NCBI GenBank assembly: GCA_963575745.1
Contig: CAUYUJ010012769.1
Location: 199,501 to 263,500 of the forward strand
Direction of reading: 5' to 3'
Source of the DNA: Prorocentrum cordatum
Taxonomy: Eukaryota > Sar > Dinophyceae > Prorocentrales > Prorocentraceae
Length of the DNA: 64,000 nt
Under the pieces are notes generated by a model. That model was not told the DNA's origin, ran no database searches, and saw nothing but the letters and a program-made list of their open reading frames with translations. A program made the translations under genes and the position numbers. Shown here piece after piece: positions 23,143 through 32,994 of this stretch. Every line of letters begins with the position of its first letter. Within the stretch, counting starts at the first letter, position 1.

Positions 23143-24093
23143 TTATTCAACACTTCCAAGAATTTGGCATTCTTGTGCAAGTCTTCCCAATGTTTTCAAT
23201 TTTCTTCCCGCTCGTTGGTGACGCCATCCACCTTTACTGTAATAGCAAATTGCCCACCCACACGTTCTTGATATGGTGATGTATCGGATACTTGGATATT
23301 GTATTCGTTCTGCATGTCTTGTTTCAGTATGTGTCCTTTCTGCGGGTTCCCGATCCGGCGTGCACCATATAATATTGGGTCGTTGTAATTTTGCGCTACG
23401 TAATTGTGCGACTGCCGTATCCCGTTCGAACATCGTCCCAAACTCCGTGAAGATGAGGTTATTGAACTCGCCTTTTGAATAAATATTTGTAGGAATCGGC
23501 CCGGACATCTTGTTGAGCTCGGTCCGTATGTCTGCGGATGCGGCCTCCATGGACTCGAAATTGTCCAAGTTACCAATTACCGCCGTCACAGCGCGCTTCT
23601 CGTGGTAGTAGTATCCATTCGCCATGTTATGTGAAATATTGGATGTTGGCTTTGGCGTGCTGTGTCCCAATGCTTGAACTTCATCTTTGATTTTCTTCAT
23701 ATTCTGTTCCACTGTATCTTCCAAGTCTGTCATACGTATTTGCATATTTTCGAAATTACCATCCATTTCTTCCAAAATTGATTCCATATTTGTGACGACT
23801 ATGTTCGCATCGTCGAGGTTGGTGTTGATGTTGTCTTTCAGCGCTCTGAACTCTTGTCCAAGATCTCGTGCCACACGCATTGTTGGTGCAAGATGCTTCT
23901 TGAACATTTTCTGCGTGGTTTCCATCGTGACGGGCTTTTCTTCTCCCTCCATATCCGAAGTGTCGTCATCATCAATCGGTTCCATGAGTGTTTTCATTTT
24001 TGCTGCCTTATGGTCTGGAGCTTCGGGATTGCTTCCTTGAGGTTTGAGCTTGCGTGTGCCATTGTCTGTCTTTGTTTGTGTTGCACCAGACAT
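23143..24093 (-). CDS. L1-type LINE ORF1 (coiled-coil, RNA-binding type)
   Basis: The ATG at 24,093 (MSGATQTKT) opens a 316-residue frame. An acidic N-terminal part (IDDDDTSDMEGEEK) is followed by a predicted coiled coil at about residues 85-150 (NMESILEEMDGNFENMQ, then DLEDTVEQNMKKIKDE). A compact domain then runs from about residue 165 (AVTAVIGNLDNFESME, then NNLIFTEFGTMFERDTAVAQ), resembling the RRM-like part of L1 ORF1p, which coats LINE RNA as a trimer. After about 23,350 the adjacent frame looks more natural (VSDTSPYQERVGGQFAITV), so the C-terminus is probably frameshifted. Upstream in-frame codons exist, but 24,093 is the best start. Confidence 0.6.
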   Translation of the reverse strand: MSGATQTKTDNGTRKLKPQGSNPEAPDHKAAKMKTLMEPIDDDDTSDMEGEEKPVTMETTQKMFKKHLAPTMRVARDLGQEFRALKDNINTNLDDANIVVTNMESILEEMDGNFENMQIRMTDLEDTVEQNMKKIKDEVQALGHSTPKPTSNISHNMANGYYYHEKRAVTAVIGNLDNFESMEAASADIRTELNKMSGPIPTNIYSKGEFNNLIFTEFGTMFERDTAVAQLRSAKLQRPNIIWCTPDREPAERTHTETRHAERIQYPSIRYITISRTCGWAICYYSKGGWRHQRAGRKLKTLGRLAQECQILGSVE

Positions 24094-24173
24094 GCTTGAA
24101 GAAGAGCTGCAAATGCACGAAAGATCGCAACAGATTGAATGCACAATTTGTGTGTTGACCTTATAAAACTTGC

Positions 24174-24222
24174 AAGCCAACTTGAACCAACTTGAGCCGT
24201 TTATATATATATATATATATAT
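24174..24222. other. degenerate leader-like phrases and TA tract at LINE 5' end
   Basis: On the minus strand GGCTCAAG, TTGGTTCAAG and TTGGCTTGCAAG follow one another directly upstream of ORF1, next to (TA)n. Each resembles the 3' end of DinoSL (TTGGCTCAAG), but none exceeds ten bases, so this is suggestive only. Confidence 0.25.
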
Positions 24223-24654
24223 TTCGGCTTGGTACAACAAAGATAAGGTTGATGACTTGTCAATTAAAAATGCGAAGCGCTACTTTCACGGAAATGTAAT
24301 TCTTTTGTGCGATTTCCTCGCTATTTAAGTGAGGGTCAAAACGATTAAGATAGTCGGTGTGTGAAGGAGAGTGTGTTCTTGTGTGTTCGCTGCGCGGGAC
24401 TCTAAGAAAAATCAACAACTCCACCTTAGAGTTGAAAACAAACTTGAGTCCGTAACCCCACCAAAGCTTAACGGCGCAAATGGTTAAGTTTCTTTTTCCT
24501 CAAATTGATTCTTTTTGGGAAAAAATGTATTTCGCTATTGCGGAAAAATTCACGGGCAATTGAAATGTTCATATCGGCAATTACCTACACGTCACATCGG
24601 CACGCAAATATTATTTTCAGCGTCGCATTGGCGTACGTGGCTTCAAATTTGATA

Positions 24655-24790
24655 CATGCGCGTACGAATGCGTGGATGCAGACGCGCCAAATGCACACTG
24701 AAGAAAATAGGAGACACATCATATGCGTGCCAGCATAGGAGGGGTAAAAGAGGAAAGGGAGAGGAAAAAAAACGTGGCCAGGAAATGAAG
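24655..24790 (-). repeat. L1-type LINE 3'-tail repeat, inverted copy
   Basis: The minus strand of this stretch matches the plus strand of about 29,810-29,935, including CAGTGyrCATTTGGyGCGTCTGC and a pyrimidine-rich flank. Similar phrases follow the minus-strand LINE near 19,710. It is probably the 3' end of another copy of the family. The rest of 24,240-25,060 shows no gene. Confidence 0.5.
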
Positions 24791-25070
24791 CGAAATTTAA
24801 CTCTCATATTCCATGCGATCGCGCACGCTAAAAACCAATTGTTGTTTTGGCCTCCGAAGCTTGCCGGTGGTTGAATTTACACGTTGAATTCATGCAACCT
24901 TGGCCCAAATTGGTCAGGGCAAAATGTAAACATTCTTGTGCATTTTAGTTTGTGGATCGGACAAAATTGCGCTCATCAGAAGCGGACGGGACGCTTTTTG
25001 TAACGAAAGTGGGATGGACATAAGTTATCCCAAGCAAACATTGTAGAAACCGTCCACACAATATTTGTCG

Positions 25071-25256
25071 TGCTACACACATACATACACATTAACACTC
25101 ACTCACACACACTCGCACGCTCTCATACACACACACACACACACGCACGCCCACACATACCCACACACACCCATACACACCCATACACACACACCCACAC
25201 CCACCCACCCACCCACCCACACACCCACATACACACACACATACATACATACATGT
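25071..25256. repeat. CA/CCCA microsatellite
   Basis: (CA)n with CACCC and CATA interruptions. Confidence 0.92.
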
Positions 25257-26079
25257 GACTAAAGAGCTTAGGCGGCCAAGGTGACCACAAGTTTTCACAA
25301 CGGGTAACTGTGTTTTTTCCCCCCTTTTCGCTTCGGATGGCCATCCAAAACCTCGAGATGATTCCATAATGGCCTGAGGCAGCTGCAAGATGCGCCCCAC
25401 AAAGTCGCAAGACAATCCCAATAACGCCTTTGTATTACCACAGTGTTGTTATTGACGGATTATACAATGAATTTATAGAATTTACGGCGAATGTACATGA
25501 TATAGACATTGTAACGGATTTGATGTCGGAATTGTTTTCTTCGGTTGATCGGAACCATACTCTTATCTAACCCATGGTAAATTCGTCCAAACCATAAGGC
25601 AACAACATATATTAATTAGAAATGCTAAAAAACAAACGCACGCCACATCAAGCAGAAAACACACATTGAAATCACTACCGCGGATTACCAACAATACCTT
25701 AGACAAATCGATCGTTTAACGAGCATCAACATTATGGGTTGTAGCGGGTAGTTCGGGCAATGCAAAAATCAAAACAGACATACCGTTCCACATCAACCAT
25801 GTTCATATCAAAACGGTAAAGAACATAAAAACACCAGCCCGATTTAGTCATTATTTTTCAAAAAAGTAATTGCGTATTCATCTACACAATGGGCACGTTA
25901 CTGTACAACAGATGCGATGCGAATCCCTAACAGAAACTTATTTATGTCTATTGTTCGATTGCCAATGCATTACATCCATGCGTCAAAGAGAATATAACAT
26001 GGAAGGTCTGAGAAAATAAAGCAAACCACGTAATTATATTTCAAACCAGGACAGAATATTACACAAACTATTACCGTCG
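25257..26079. other. AT-rich stretch without recognised gene
   Basis: No domain-bearing frame. It lies 5' of the RT fragment at 26,080 and may contain decayed upstream parts of that LINE, but I cannot recognise them. Confidence 0.3.
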
Positions 26080-26236
26080 TGCGCCACATGTCCGACGCTG
26101 CGTGTGCATCGACTTTAGCTGGAATTGCAGAGATGTTCTTGGACTGGGCTAGAGCTTTCGATCGTTCAGAACACAACATGATAACCAAACCCCTTTTGCG
26201 ATTTGGCATTCCAAGCTGTATAATTCTTTACGCTTC
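26080..26236 (+). pseudogene. L1-type LINE RT fragment, motif A part
   Basis: The plus strand reads VVRHMSDAACASTLAGI, then MFLDWARAFDRSEHNM, then LLRFGIPSCIILYASRV. This aligns with the minus-strand LINE (ARRMFDAAHNT, WAKAFDIVKHEALL, LRRFGIPVPMLLLIGSIYA). The catalytic Asp of motif A (FLDWARAFD) is kept here, unlike in the minus-strand copy. The match stops at about 26,236 and resumes at about 28,965 after an inserted block. Confidence 0.72.
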
Positions 26237-26429
26237 GCGTGTCCCCACCAGCCCATCTCACAACAACAACACTCTTGCGAAACATGCCGGCAATCGTGTT
26301 TTTCAGGCGTGTGTCCGCTTGCCCCCGCATATCTCCCCTGTTCCTCCTTCCTCCCGCCTCCTTGTACATCCTCCTTGTGGGGGGAGCGGGAGAAGGACGA
26401 GGCGGAGGAGGAGGGAGAGAAATCGCTCC

Positions 26430-26860
26430 TCGTGGTTTGAGTCGTTTGGGGTTTCTCGTCCTGGTTTGAGTCGTTCGGGACCTTCTTCCTGGTGTGAGTC
26501 GTTCGGGCTCTTCGTGGTGTGAATCGTTCGGGCTCTTCGTTCTGGTGTGAGTCGTTCAAGCTTCTCGTGGTATGAGTTGTTCGGACCCCTCGTCCTGGTG
26601 TGAGTCGTTCGAGCCCCTCCTCCTGGTGTGACTCGTTCGGGTTCCTCGTGGTGTGAGTCGTTCGGGGCTCTCGTCGTGGTGTGAGTCGTTCGGGCTCCTC
26701 GTGGTGTGAGTCGTTCGGGCGCCTCGTCCTGGTGTGAGTCGTTCGGGCCCCTCCTTCTGGTGTGAGTCGTTCGGGCTCTTCGTGGTGTGAGTCGTTCGGG
26801 CCCCTCGTCCTGGTGTGAGTCGTGCGGGCTCCTCGTGGCGTGATGCGTTCGGGCACCTCA
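26430..26860. repeat. 30-33-base minisatellite
   Basis: About thirteen units of GTGTGAGTCGTTCGGGCyCC followed by TCGTCCTG or TCGTG. The minus strand gives repetitive ERLTPRGARTTHT-like frames, which I do not treat as a gene. Confidence 0.85.
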
Positions 26861-26869
26861 TCCCCTTTT

Positions 26870-27180
26870 CGGGCGTCTCGGGGGCCTCTTGGCGGCCCCA
26901 GTGGCTTCTAGGAGCGGCTTGGGTGCCTTGGGGGAGCCTCTTCGAGCCTCTTGGGAGCCTCTTGGAGGCCGTTTGGGGCGTCTTGGGGGCCTCTTGGCGG
27001 CCCCAGGGGCTTCCAGGAGCGTCTTGTGTGCCTCGGGGGAGCCTCTTGGGGCCTCTTGGGGACCTCTTGGGGCGTCTTGGGGCCTCTTGGGGGCCTCCTG
27101 GGGGCCTCTTGGGGCCATCTTGGGACCTCTTGGTGCCTCCTGGGCGCTTCTTGGGGCCATCTTGGAGGGAATCGATCAAA
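26870..27180. repeat. CTCTTGGGG-type array 3
   Basis: Dense array of GGCCTCTTGGGG-type units, same family as the other arrays, lying within the block that splits the plus-strand LINE. Confidence 0.85.
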
Positions 27181-27350
27181 GAAGAGGTGAGCTTTAAGGA
27201 GCGCTGCTCCCTCAGACGGGCAAAATGAAGCCACAACCTTCGTAAAATCAATGATTTTGCCTTGAAAGAAGAAGGGAGCTTTAAGGAACGCTGCCCCCTC
27301 AAAAGGGCAACATGGGGCCAACACCGTAGTAAAATCAATGATTCTGGCTT
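27181..27350. repeat. tandem duplication of about 84 bases
   Basis: Two units starting GAAGAGGTGAGCTTTAAGG and GAAGAAGGGAGCTTTAAGG, each containing GTAAAATCAATGATT. A third start follows at about 27,350. Confidence 0.75.
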
Positions 27351-27599
27351 CAAAGAAGAGGAGAGGTTTTTTTCTTGGCCCCCCCGTCAGGGCCAGAATC
27401 CTCGTGAACGGTGTCGTTTTTTAGCCCTCCCAAGAGTCACATAAGACCCCTCCAACGACCCGCGAAAGGACCTCTCCAGGCCCAGGGGGAGGGGGTAGGG
27501 GGAGGGATAAACCCCTCCCCGAGGGGGAAGAAGGAGGGTTGAGAACAGAGCGGGCTCTCTAAACCACTCGCGCCCAAAGGGCTGGTGGGATTTTCTGTC

Positions 27600-27650
27600 G
27601 TACAAGCGTATATATATATATATATATATACACACATGTGTATATATATG
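27600..27650. repeat. TA/TG microsatellite flank
   Basis: (TA)n, CACACATGTG, then (TA)n immediately before inverted-repeat element A. Confidence 0.85.
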
Positions 27651-27812
27651 AGAGAGCGTGATCCACCGCCGCTTTACTATGGAAAATTGCCAACCTTTTC
27701 CTCCGGAACCCGGGGGTCTCCCCCCCCCCCCCTCCGAAAATCCCCCCCCCCCCTGCCGGAACCCCCCCCCCCCCCCCCCCCCTCTCTCCCCGGCAAAACC
27801 CCCCCCCTCCCT

Positions 27813-27846
<34 letters not shown>

Positions 27847-28824
27847 CGCTCGAAAACCGGGGGGGGTCACTACCGGTTCGAACCCCTCCCCCCCCCCCCC
27901 CCCCTCCCTCCGGATCCGGAAAACCGGGGGGGGTCACTACCGGTTTTCGAACCCCCCCCCCCCCCCCCTACTCACCGCCAGCAAACGACTCCCGGTCCCC
28001 ACCACCGTCCGCATCACATCCCCCACTGGTGTTCCCAGCACCACTGTCCTCACCACCGCTGTCCCCACTGGTTCCACCACCGCCCCTACTGTCCCCACCA
28101 GTGGCCCCACCACTGTCGCACTGTCCCCGCTGTCCCCAGAACTGTTCCCACCACGGTTCCACTCTCCCCACTGTCTCCACGGCCCCAACCACTGCCCGAC
28201 TATCCCCACTGTCCCCACTGTCCCACTGACTCCTCCGCTGTCCCACTGAGCTGTCCCACTGTTCCCACCACTGTCCCCACTGTCCCCACCACTGTCCCCA
28301 CTGTACCTCTGTCCCATTGTCCCACCGCCGTCCTCGCCACCGCTTTCACCACTGTCCCCACCACCATTGTACCCTCCACTGTCCCACTGTTTCCACCTCG
28401 TTCCCATTGTCCCCACACCACTGTCCCCACCACCACCGTCACCACCACTGTCCACTGTCCCCCCCTGTTCCCGCCATTGTCCCCACCACTGTCCCCACCA
28501 CTACCGTCCCCACCGCTGTCCCACTGTCCCACTGTCCCCACCACTGTCCCGCTATCCCCTCACCACTGTCCCCACCACTACCGTCCCCACCACTGTCCCA
28601 CTGTCCCCCCACTGTCCCCACCACTGTCCCGCTGTCCCCTCACCACTGTCCCCACCAACACCGTCCCCACCACTGTCCGCACCCCCACTCGGTTTTCGAG
28701 GGGGGGGGGGGGTTCGAACCGGTAGTGACCCCCCCGGTTTTCGGAGGGGGGGGGGGGGGGGAGGGGTTCGAACCGGTAGTGACCCCCCCCGGTTTTCCGC
28801 CAGCAGCGGTAGAACACGCTCTTT
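27651..28824 (+). mobile_element. inverted-repeat element A (non-autonomous TIR-type)
   Basis: The left end reads AGAGAGCGTGATCCACCGCC; the right end, read inward, is AAAGAGCGTGTTCTACCGCT. Inside are long C-runs separated by a unit containing TCACTACCGGTTCGAACCCC, then a CCCACCACTGTCCC minisatellite (27,990-28,680), then the same unit inverted (28,700-28,800). Element B at 32,147-32,984 has the same ends and order in the opposite orientation. No transposase is present. Long Pro-rich or His-rich frames across it are compositional. Confidence 0.72.
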
Positions 28825-28875
28825 CATATATATATTATATATATATATGTATGTATATATATATATATATATATA

Positions 28876-28951
<76 letters not shown>

Positions 28952-28962
28952 ATAGCGAGCGC
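28825..28962. repeat. TA microsatellite
   Basis: About 135 bases of (TA)n with few interruptions between element A and the resumed LINE RT. Confidence 0.92.
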
Positions 28963-28964
28963 GC

Positions 28965-29751
28965 GTTGCTCTGAGAGACGATGCGGGATTTGAATTAAGG
29001 TACCCAAATGTGGCAATTGCGCAAGGTTGTCCTCTTTTTCCCATATTTGTTCATCATTATACAAGCTGTATGCTCTCGACATCGACCACAAAATGGCGGC
29101 CAATAGTTTCCAAATCAGAAAACCGCCCATTGTATGTTCGGATCTGCTGTGCGCGGACGACGCTATGCTGGCCCGCAACGACACAAACACATTGCATAAT
29201 CTATTGGACGCGGTGATTTTCGAAACAACAACGCATGACTTTTTGAATCAAACACAATGGAATCATCAACTCGCCCTTTGGCACCCCGGTCAAAATCGTT
29301 GACACAATGGCCTGTCTATCTGGGCTTTCTTACTGCAAATGCGTCAGCGAGGCCAAAGATCACATAGCGCTGGTCTCACGTGAATATATCATGATTGCGA
29401 AACATTGATTTTGTATATGGCGATCATTCTACCGAAATGTGCAAATTTGAATCGCTGTGGCTTCTCCAAGCATTCAAACGCCAGCTTAATGGTTTTCTCG
29501 CGGGCAGCTTGCGACGCATGTTGTCGATTCCAAGTTCGTATATATTGAGGGCCTCAAACAAAGAGGCATTTGAAATGAGCAAAAAAATTCCTTCAAACGC
29601 CACGTTGCACGACAATCAAATTAATTTGTGCCAAAATATTGCAGCACTCCCAGAAGACAAATTTCTCAGAATTCTTATTCGCAAACCTGTTCCGTCGGAA
29701 CCACGCACATGGCATCTGCGCCGCAAACGCGGCCGGTCTATACAACAATAG
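28965..29751 (+). pseudogene. L1-type LINE RT fragment, motif B to C-terminus
   Basis: Continues the fragment at 26,080-26,236. It shows ALRDDAGFELRYPNVAIAQG then CPLFP (motif B; the minus-strand copy has GIAQGCPLSP). DLLCADDAML at about 29,141-29,170 is motif C with Tyr changed to Cys. After a decayed linker, the frame from 29,395 gives FESLWLLQAFKRQLNGFLAG and ends RRKRGRSIQQ at 29,751, matching the thumb and C-terminus of the minus-strand LINE. The CADD change and frameshifts indicate a dead copy. Confidence 0.75.
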
Positions 29752-29809
29752 GCCGAATGCGTACACGCATTACTCAGTGACGAATGGCTTGTCCCCCCCT
29801 TTTGCCCTT

Positions 29810-29935
29810 CGCGCTCCTCCTCCACCTTCTTTCACCCCCTCTTCCCCCCTCTCCTCGCCGTGCCGGCACGCATTTGGCGTGTCTTGTGTTTTCCTCAGTG
29901 CGCATTTGGTGCGTCTGCATCTGCATCCATGCTTT
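29810..29935 (+). repeat. L1-type LINE 3'-tail repeat
   Basis: Pyrimidine-rich stretch, then CGCATTTGGCGTGTC and CAGTGCGCATTTGGTGCGTC. It matches the reverse complement of 24,655-24,790 and resembles the region after the minus-strand LINE. Confidence 0.5.
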
Positions 29936-29998
29936 CCTGTTATCCCACGCGTCCCAATGCAGAACTCAAACTATTTTTTTTTGTCTGTCTGTCTTCAG

Positions 29999-30162
29999 GA
30001 TGCTGCAAGCGGACGGCAACGGCAAAATCAAAATAGAACACGCCGTGAAGAGTTGCCTGCCGTTGACGGGTTACGCGACTTCGCACAACGAATATCGATT
30101 TGATACAGCGTACCTCGCACGATGAATTGATGGAACTCAAAGGCATAAAGAAGCAGCGTTAG
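29999..30162 (+). pseudogene. possible EF-hand exon fragment
   Basis: A good acceptor (long T/C tract ending TCTTCAG at 29,998) precedes a frame reading MLQADGNGKIKIEHAVKSCL, then PLTGYATS. DxDGNGxIxI is the pattern of an EF-hand loop, here with the first Asp replaced by Gln. The following PLTGYATS resembles the segment after the EF-hand in some protist voltage-gated cation channels. A shift in the next codons would continue as TSHDELMELKGIKKQR to a stop at 30,160-30,162. No partner exon is visible, so I treat it as an orphan fragment. Confidence 0.32.
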
Positions 30163-32136
30163 GCCCAAAATGCCCTCCTAAAACAAGCAGTCGGCCCCGT
30201 GTTCCTGGAGGCCTCTCCGGAACACCCAGATTAATGTAGTTAGCGGTTCTAATGATGTTGTTGATGGGGTTCCTGGCGCGGTCCGCGCGCCTGGGAGGGG
30301 GCCTGCCGCCGATTCAAGAGATCTGCGCGGAATTCCGAATTGATTGTTCATGTCTTCATGTACCCCTCAAATATTCATTTGTACAAACGAGCGGTTATTA
30401 GTTGCTTGCGCACCAAGGCACAATTATCCGTAGATGCGTTCACAGGTCGACTTCCGACCTCCAGAATGATTCGATATTCTTTTGGACAAGACAATGAAAC
30501 ATTTGCGAGATGATGAGGAAGCCGACTTGCTGATTATTTTTATGAGTCCTATATGTTGCAAACGTGTGGCAATTATGGCGGGCACAATGGCTAAACTCGC
30601 CTTCGCGGATCAAATCGCCACTCGCAACGTATTCCAATGACGCCATCGAGTCATGTTAGGGAGTCGCACGAACAACCAAACATATTGCAAACAACTTGAT
30701 ATTATGGCAGAAAGCGCCATTAATGATGTTTACAAGTGGAGGCGATCAAACACCAAAAGACCCAAAGAGCAGGCCCGCTGCAGTTCCGACGAATCGTCAC
30801 GGACAACATGAGCAAGATGCTTATGGAAGGTCATGTTTCTACGAGCTCCAAGTCGCTTCTCGGTACCGTTTCTCGGCGTGGGCGAAGTACGGCGGCAGCC
30901 ATCGCGATGAGGCCACGCTGAGGACCATCCTGAACGCACTCTCACCGAGATCTTCGCCAATGGGCCGAGACGATGCATGGCGGCACCTTGGCATAAGGAG
31001 TTTAAACAATAACAAAGACATACACATTCGGAGATCCGCACTGAGTTCTCGTATCGACCCCAGGGGGACCTGGCGGCGCCCTGCGGCTCTCGGAGTGCTC
31101 CGCGCGCCCGTGGGGGGGGCCCGGATCCGATCCGAGAAATCAGCCTGGACCGCCGAGCTCGTATCTTTGCATGCATATGTGTCTGTCGCTCCAAGACAGG
31201 CGACGGGGATTTTTTTTTCGATTGCGACGGACACCACATTTTGCACATGCACCGGAATAGTACGCTCTAGATGGAAGCGCCAGCCGGCCATATCAGTGAG
31301 AGCCATCAAACTGTTGTTGCATTTGCTGGGCAAACACAACATACGCAATGGCTGCAACATCACCTCGGATATGCTGATCACTTATCCGATGAACCCTGGC
31401 GCCCTGGACGCATCTCAAGCCGCATGCGCGGCCAGACGCGGACCCACAAACGTCCGCGCTGTGGCGGTTGCGGTCGGCGTCAGGGAAGCCGCGGGAAGGA
31501 CTCGGGAATTCGGCGCGAAGACACTCTGTTTGCAAAGATGGGCAAGTGTTACCACTTGTAAACGCCAAAATCCTTGGCCGACCAAGCGACGCGGTGCATA
31601 GATTAAAGCCCTTCCGAAACCGCGCCAGGAAGGCAGGAGGACGCGGTCGCGAGCGTGGTCATGACCGCGCGGGCGGCGGCAAACATCTAGGATATGCAAT
31701 TCGGCCATTGCCTAACGCTGCCGACGGCGTCGACGCACAACTTGTTCTGATGCGCTGTTTGGAGATTTCGAAAGTGAACCGTCGGAGGGAAACCGTCGCA
31801 TGGAAATGGATTTGTTCGGTTCCCTCCAAAAGTTCCGCCGACGACGAACATTTCGTGGAGGGGCTGTTTAGCGACGGCGGGCCAGAGCACGCAAACGTCG
31901 ATTCGCTCCGGCGACGGCATATGGACGTGGGCAGTGTTGAGGACGTTTCCGATTCCGCTGATGAATCGGTGTCGGGTGCGATTTCATTCTTTCCGATTGT
32001 TGTACCCCCCTTCTTATTCTGAGCATTTTCTTAGGGTGGGGGGCGTAGGGTGAAATCCATCTGGGCTCACTAAGAAAACCAATCCATCTTGTAGTTGGGT
32101 GGCTTTCAGGGTGAATTTTGTGTTGAGTAGCGGCCC
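30163..32136. other. unassigned sequence with open frames of unclear status
   Basis: Plus-strand frames at 30,696-31,601 and 31,468-32,022 and a minus-strand frame at 30,839-31,381 overlap, and none shows a known domain. The segment 31,720-31,990 (+) has the most protein-like composition (RRETVAWKWICSVPSKSSAD). I cannot assign function. Confidence 0.2.
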
Positions 32137-32146
32137 TGTGTATATG
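32137..32146. repeat. target-site duplication of element B, left copy
   Basis: TGTGTATATG here and at 32,985-32,994 flanks element B exactly. Confidence 0.65.
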
Positions 32147-32984
32147 AAAGAGCGTGTTCTACCGCTGCTAGCGGAAAACCGGGGGGGGTCACTACCGGTT
32201 CGAACCCCTCCCCCCCCCCCCTCCGGAAAACCGGGGGGGGTCACTACCGGTTCGAACCCCTCCCTCCCCCCCAGTTCATCATGAAAAGGGGGGGGGTCAC
32301 TACCGGTTCGAACCCCCCCCCCTCGAACTCGAAAACCGGGGGGGTCACTACCGGTTCGAACCCCCCCCCCCTCGAAAACCGAGGGGGGGTGCGGACAGTG
32401 GTGGGGACGGTGGTGGTGGGGACAGTGGTGAGGGGACAGCGGGACAGTGGTGGGGACAGTGGGACAGTGGTGGGGACGGTAGTAGTGGTGGTGAGGACAA
32501 TGGTGGGAACAGTGGGGACAGTGGGACAGTGGTGGGGACGGTGGTGGTGGGGACAGTGGTGTGGGGACAGTGGGAATGTGGTGGAAACAGTAGGACAGTG
32601 GAGGGTACAGTGGTGGTGGGGACAGTGATGAAGGCAGTGGCGAGGACGGCGGTGGGACAATGGGAAAGAGGTACAGTGGGGGCAGTGGTAGCGACAGTGG
32701 GGATAGTGGTGGGAACAGTGGGATAGCTCAGTGGTTCGAACTGTAGTGACCCCCCCCTCCAATTTTCGAGGGGGGGGGGGGGTTCGAACCGGTAGTGACC
32801 CCCCCCAAGGTTTTCGAGCTCGAGGGGGGGGGGGGTTAGGGGGGGGGGGGGGGTTTTGCCGGGGCAGGGGGGGGGGGGAGAGGTTCCAGCAGGGGGGGGG
32901 GGGTTCGGAGAGGGGGGGGGGCCGGGTTCCGGAGGAAAAGGGCGGCAATTTTCCACAGTAAAACGGCGGTGGATCACGCTCTCT
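32147..32984 (-). mobile_element. inverted-repeat element B (copy of element A, inverted)
   Basis: Begins AAAGAGCGTGTTCTACCGCT and ends (read inward) AGAGAGCGTGATCCACCGCC, so relative to element A it is inverted. The subterminal 50 bases at each end are nearly identical to those of element A. The interior again has G-runs with the ACCGGTTCGAACC unit (four times at 32,190-32,370, inverted at about 32,735 and 32,790) and a GTGGGGACAGTGG minisatellite (32,395-32,725). It is flanked by a 10-base direct repeat, as expected after transposition. Confidence 0.75.
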
Positions 32985-32994
32985 TGTGTATATG
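32985..32994. repeat. target-site duplication of element B, right copy
   Basis: TGTGTATATG, identical to 32,137-32,146. From 33,000 to 33,240 I see no feature. Confidence 0.65.

Larger units (their letters stand above)
19700..24205 (-). mobile_element. L1-type LINE, near full length, decayed
   Basis: On the minus strand, 5' to 3', are ORF1 (start 24,093), an EEP endonuclease (about 22,640-21,716) and RT with YADD (about 21,719-19,816), then a 3' region containing TGCGTTTGG phrases near 19,700-19,720. Several frameshifts separate the parts. Composition is less GC-rich than the other LINE family. A second copy of the family lies at 26,080-29,935 on the plus strand. (TA)n tracts lie at or near both ends. 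Confidence 0.85.

Noticed and set aside
26149-27353. Minus-strand frames with ERLTPRGARTTHT-like repeats
   Set aside because: They follow a 30-33-base minisatellite and a CTCTTGGGG array. No start context or domain.
27585-28955. Long plus-strand open frames rich in Pro, His and Thr
   Set aside because: They run through C-runs and a CCCACCACTGTCCC minisatellite in several frames at once. The inverted copy at 32,244-33,083 gives the same kind of frames. This is composition, not coding.
27860-32800. GGTTCGAA as a tRNA B-box
   Set aside because: No cloverleaf, A-box or acceptor stem can be formed; the motif is part of a palindromic repeat unit.
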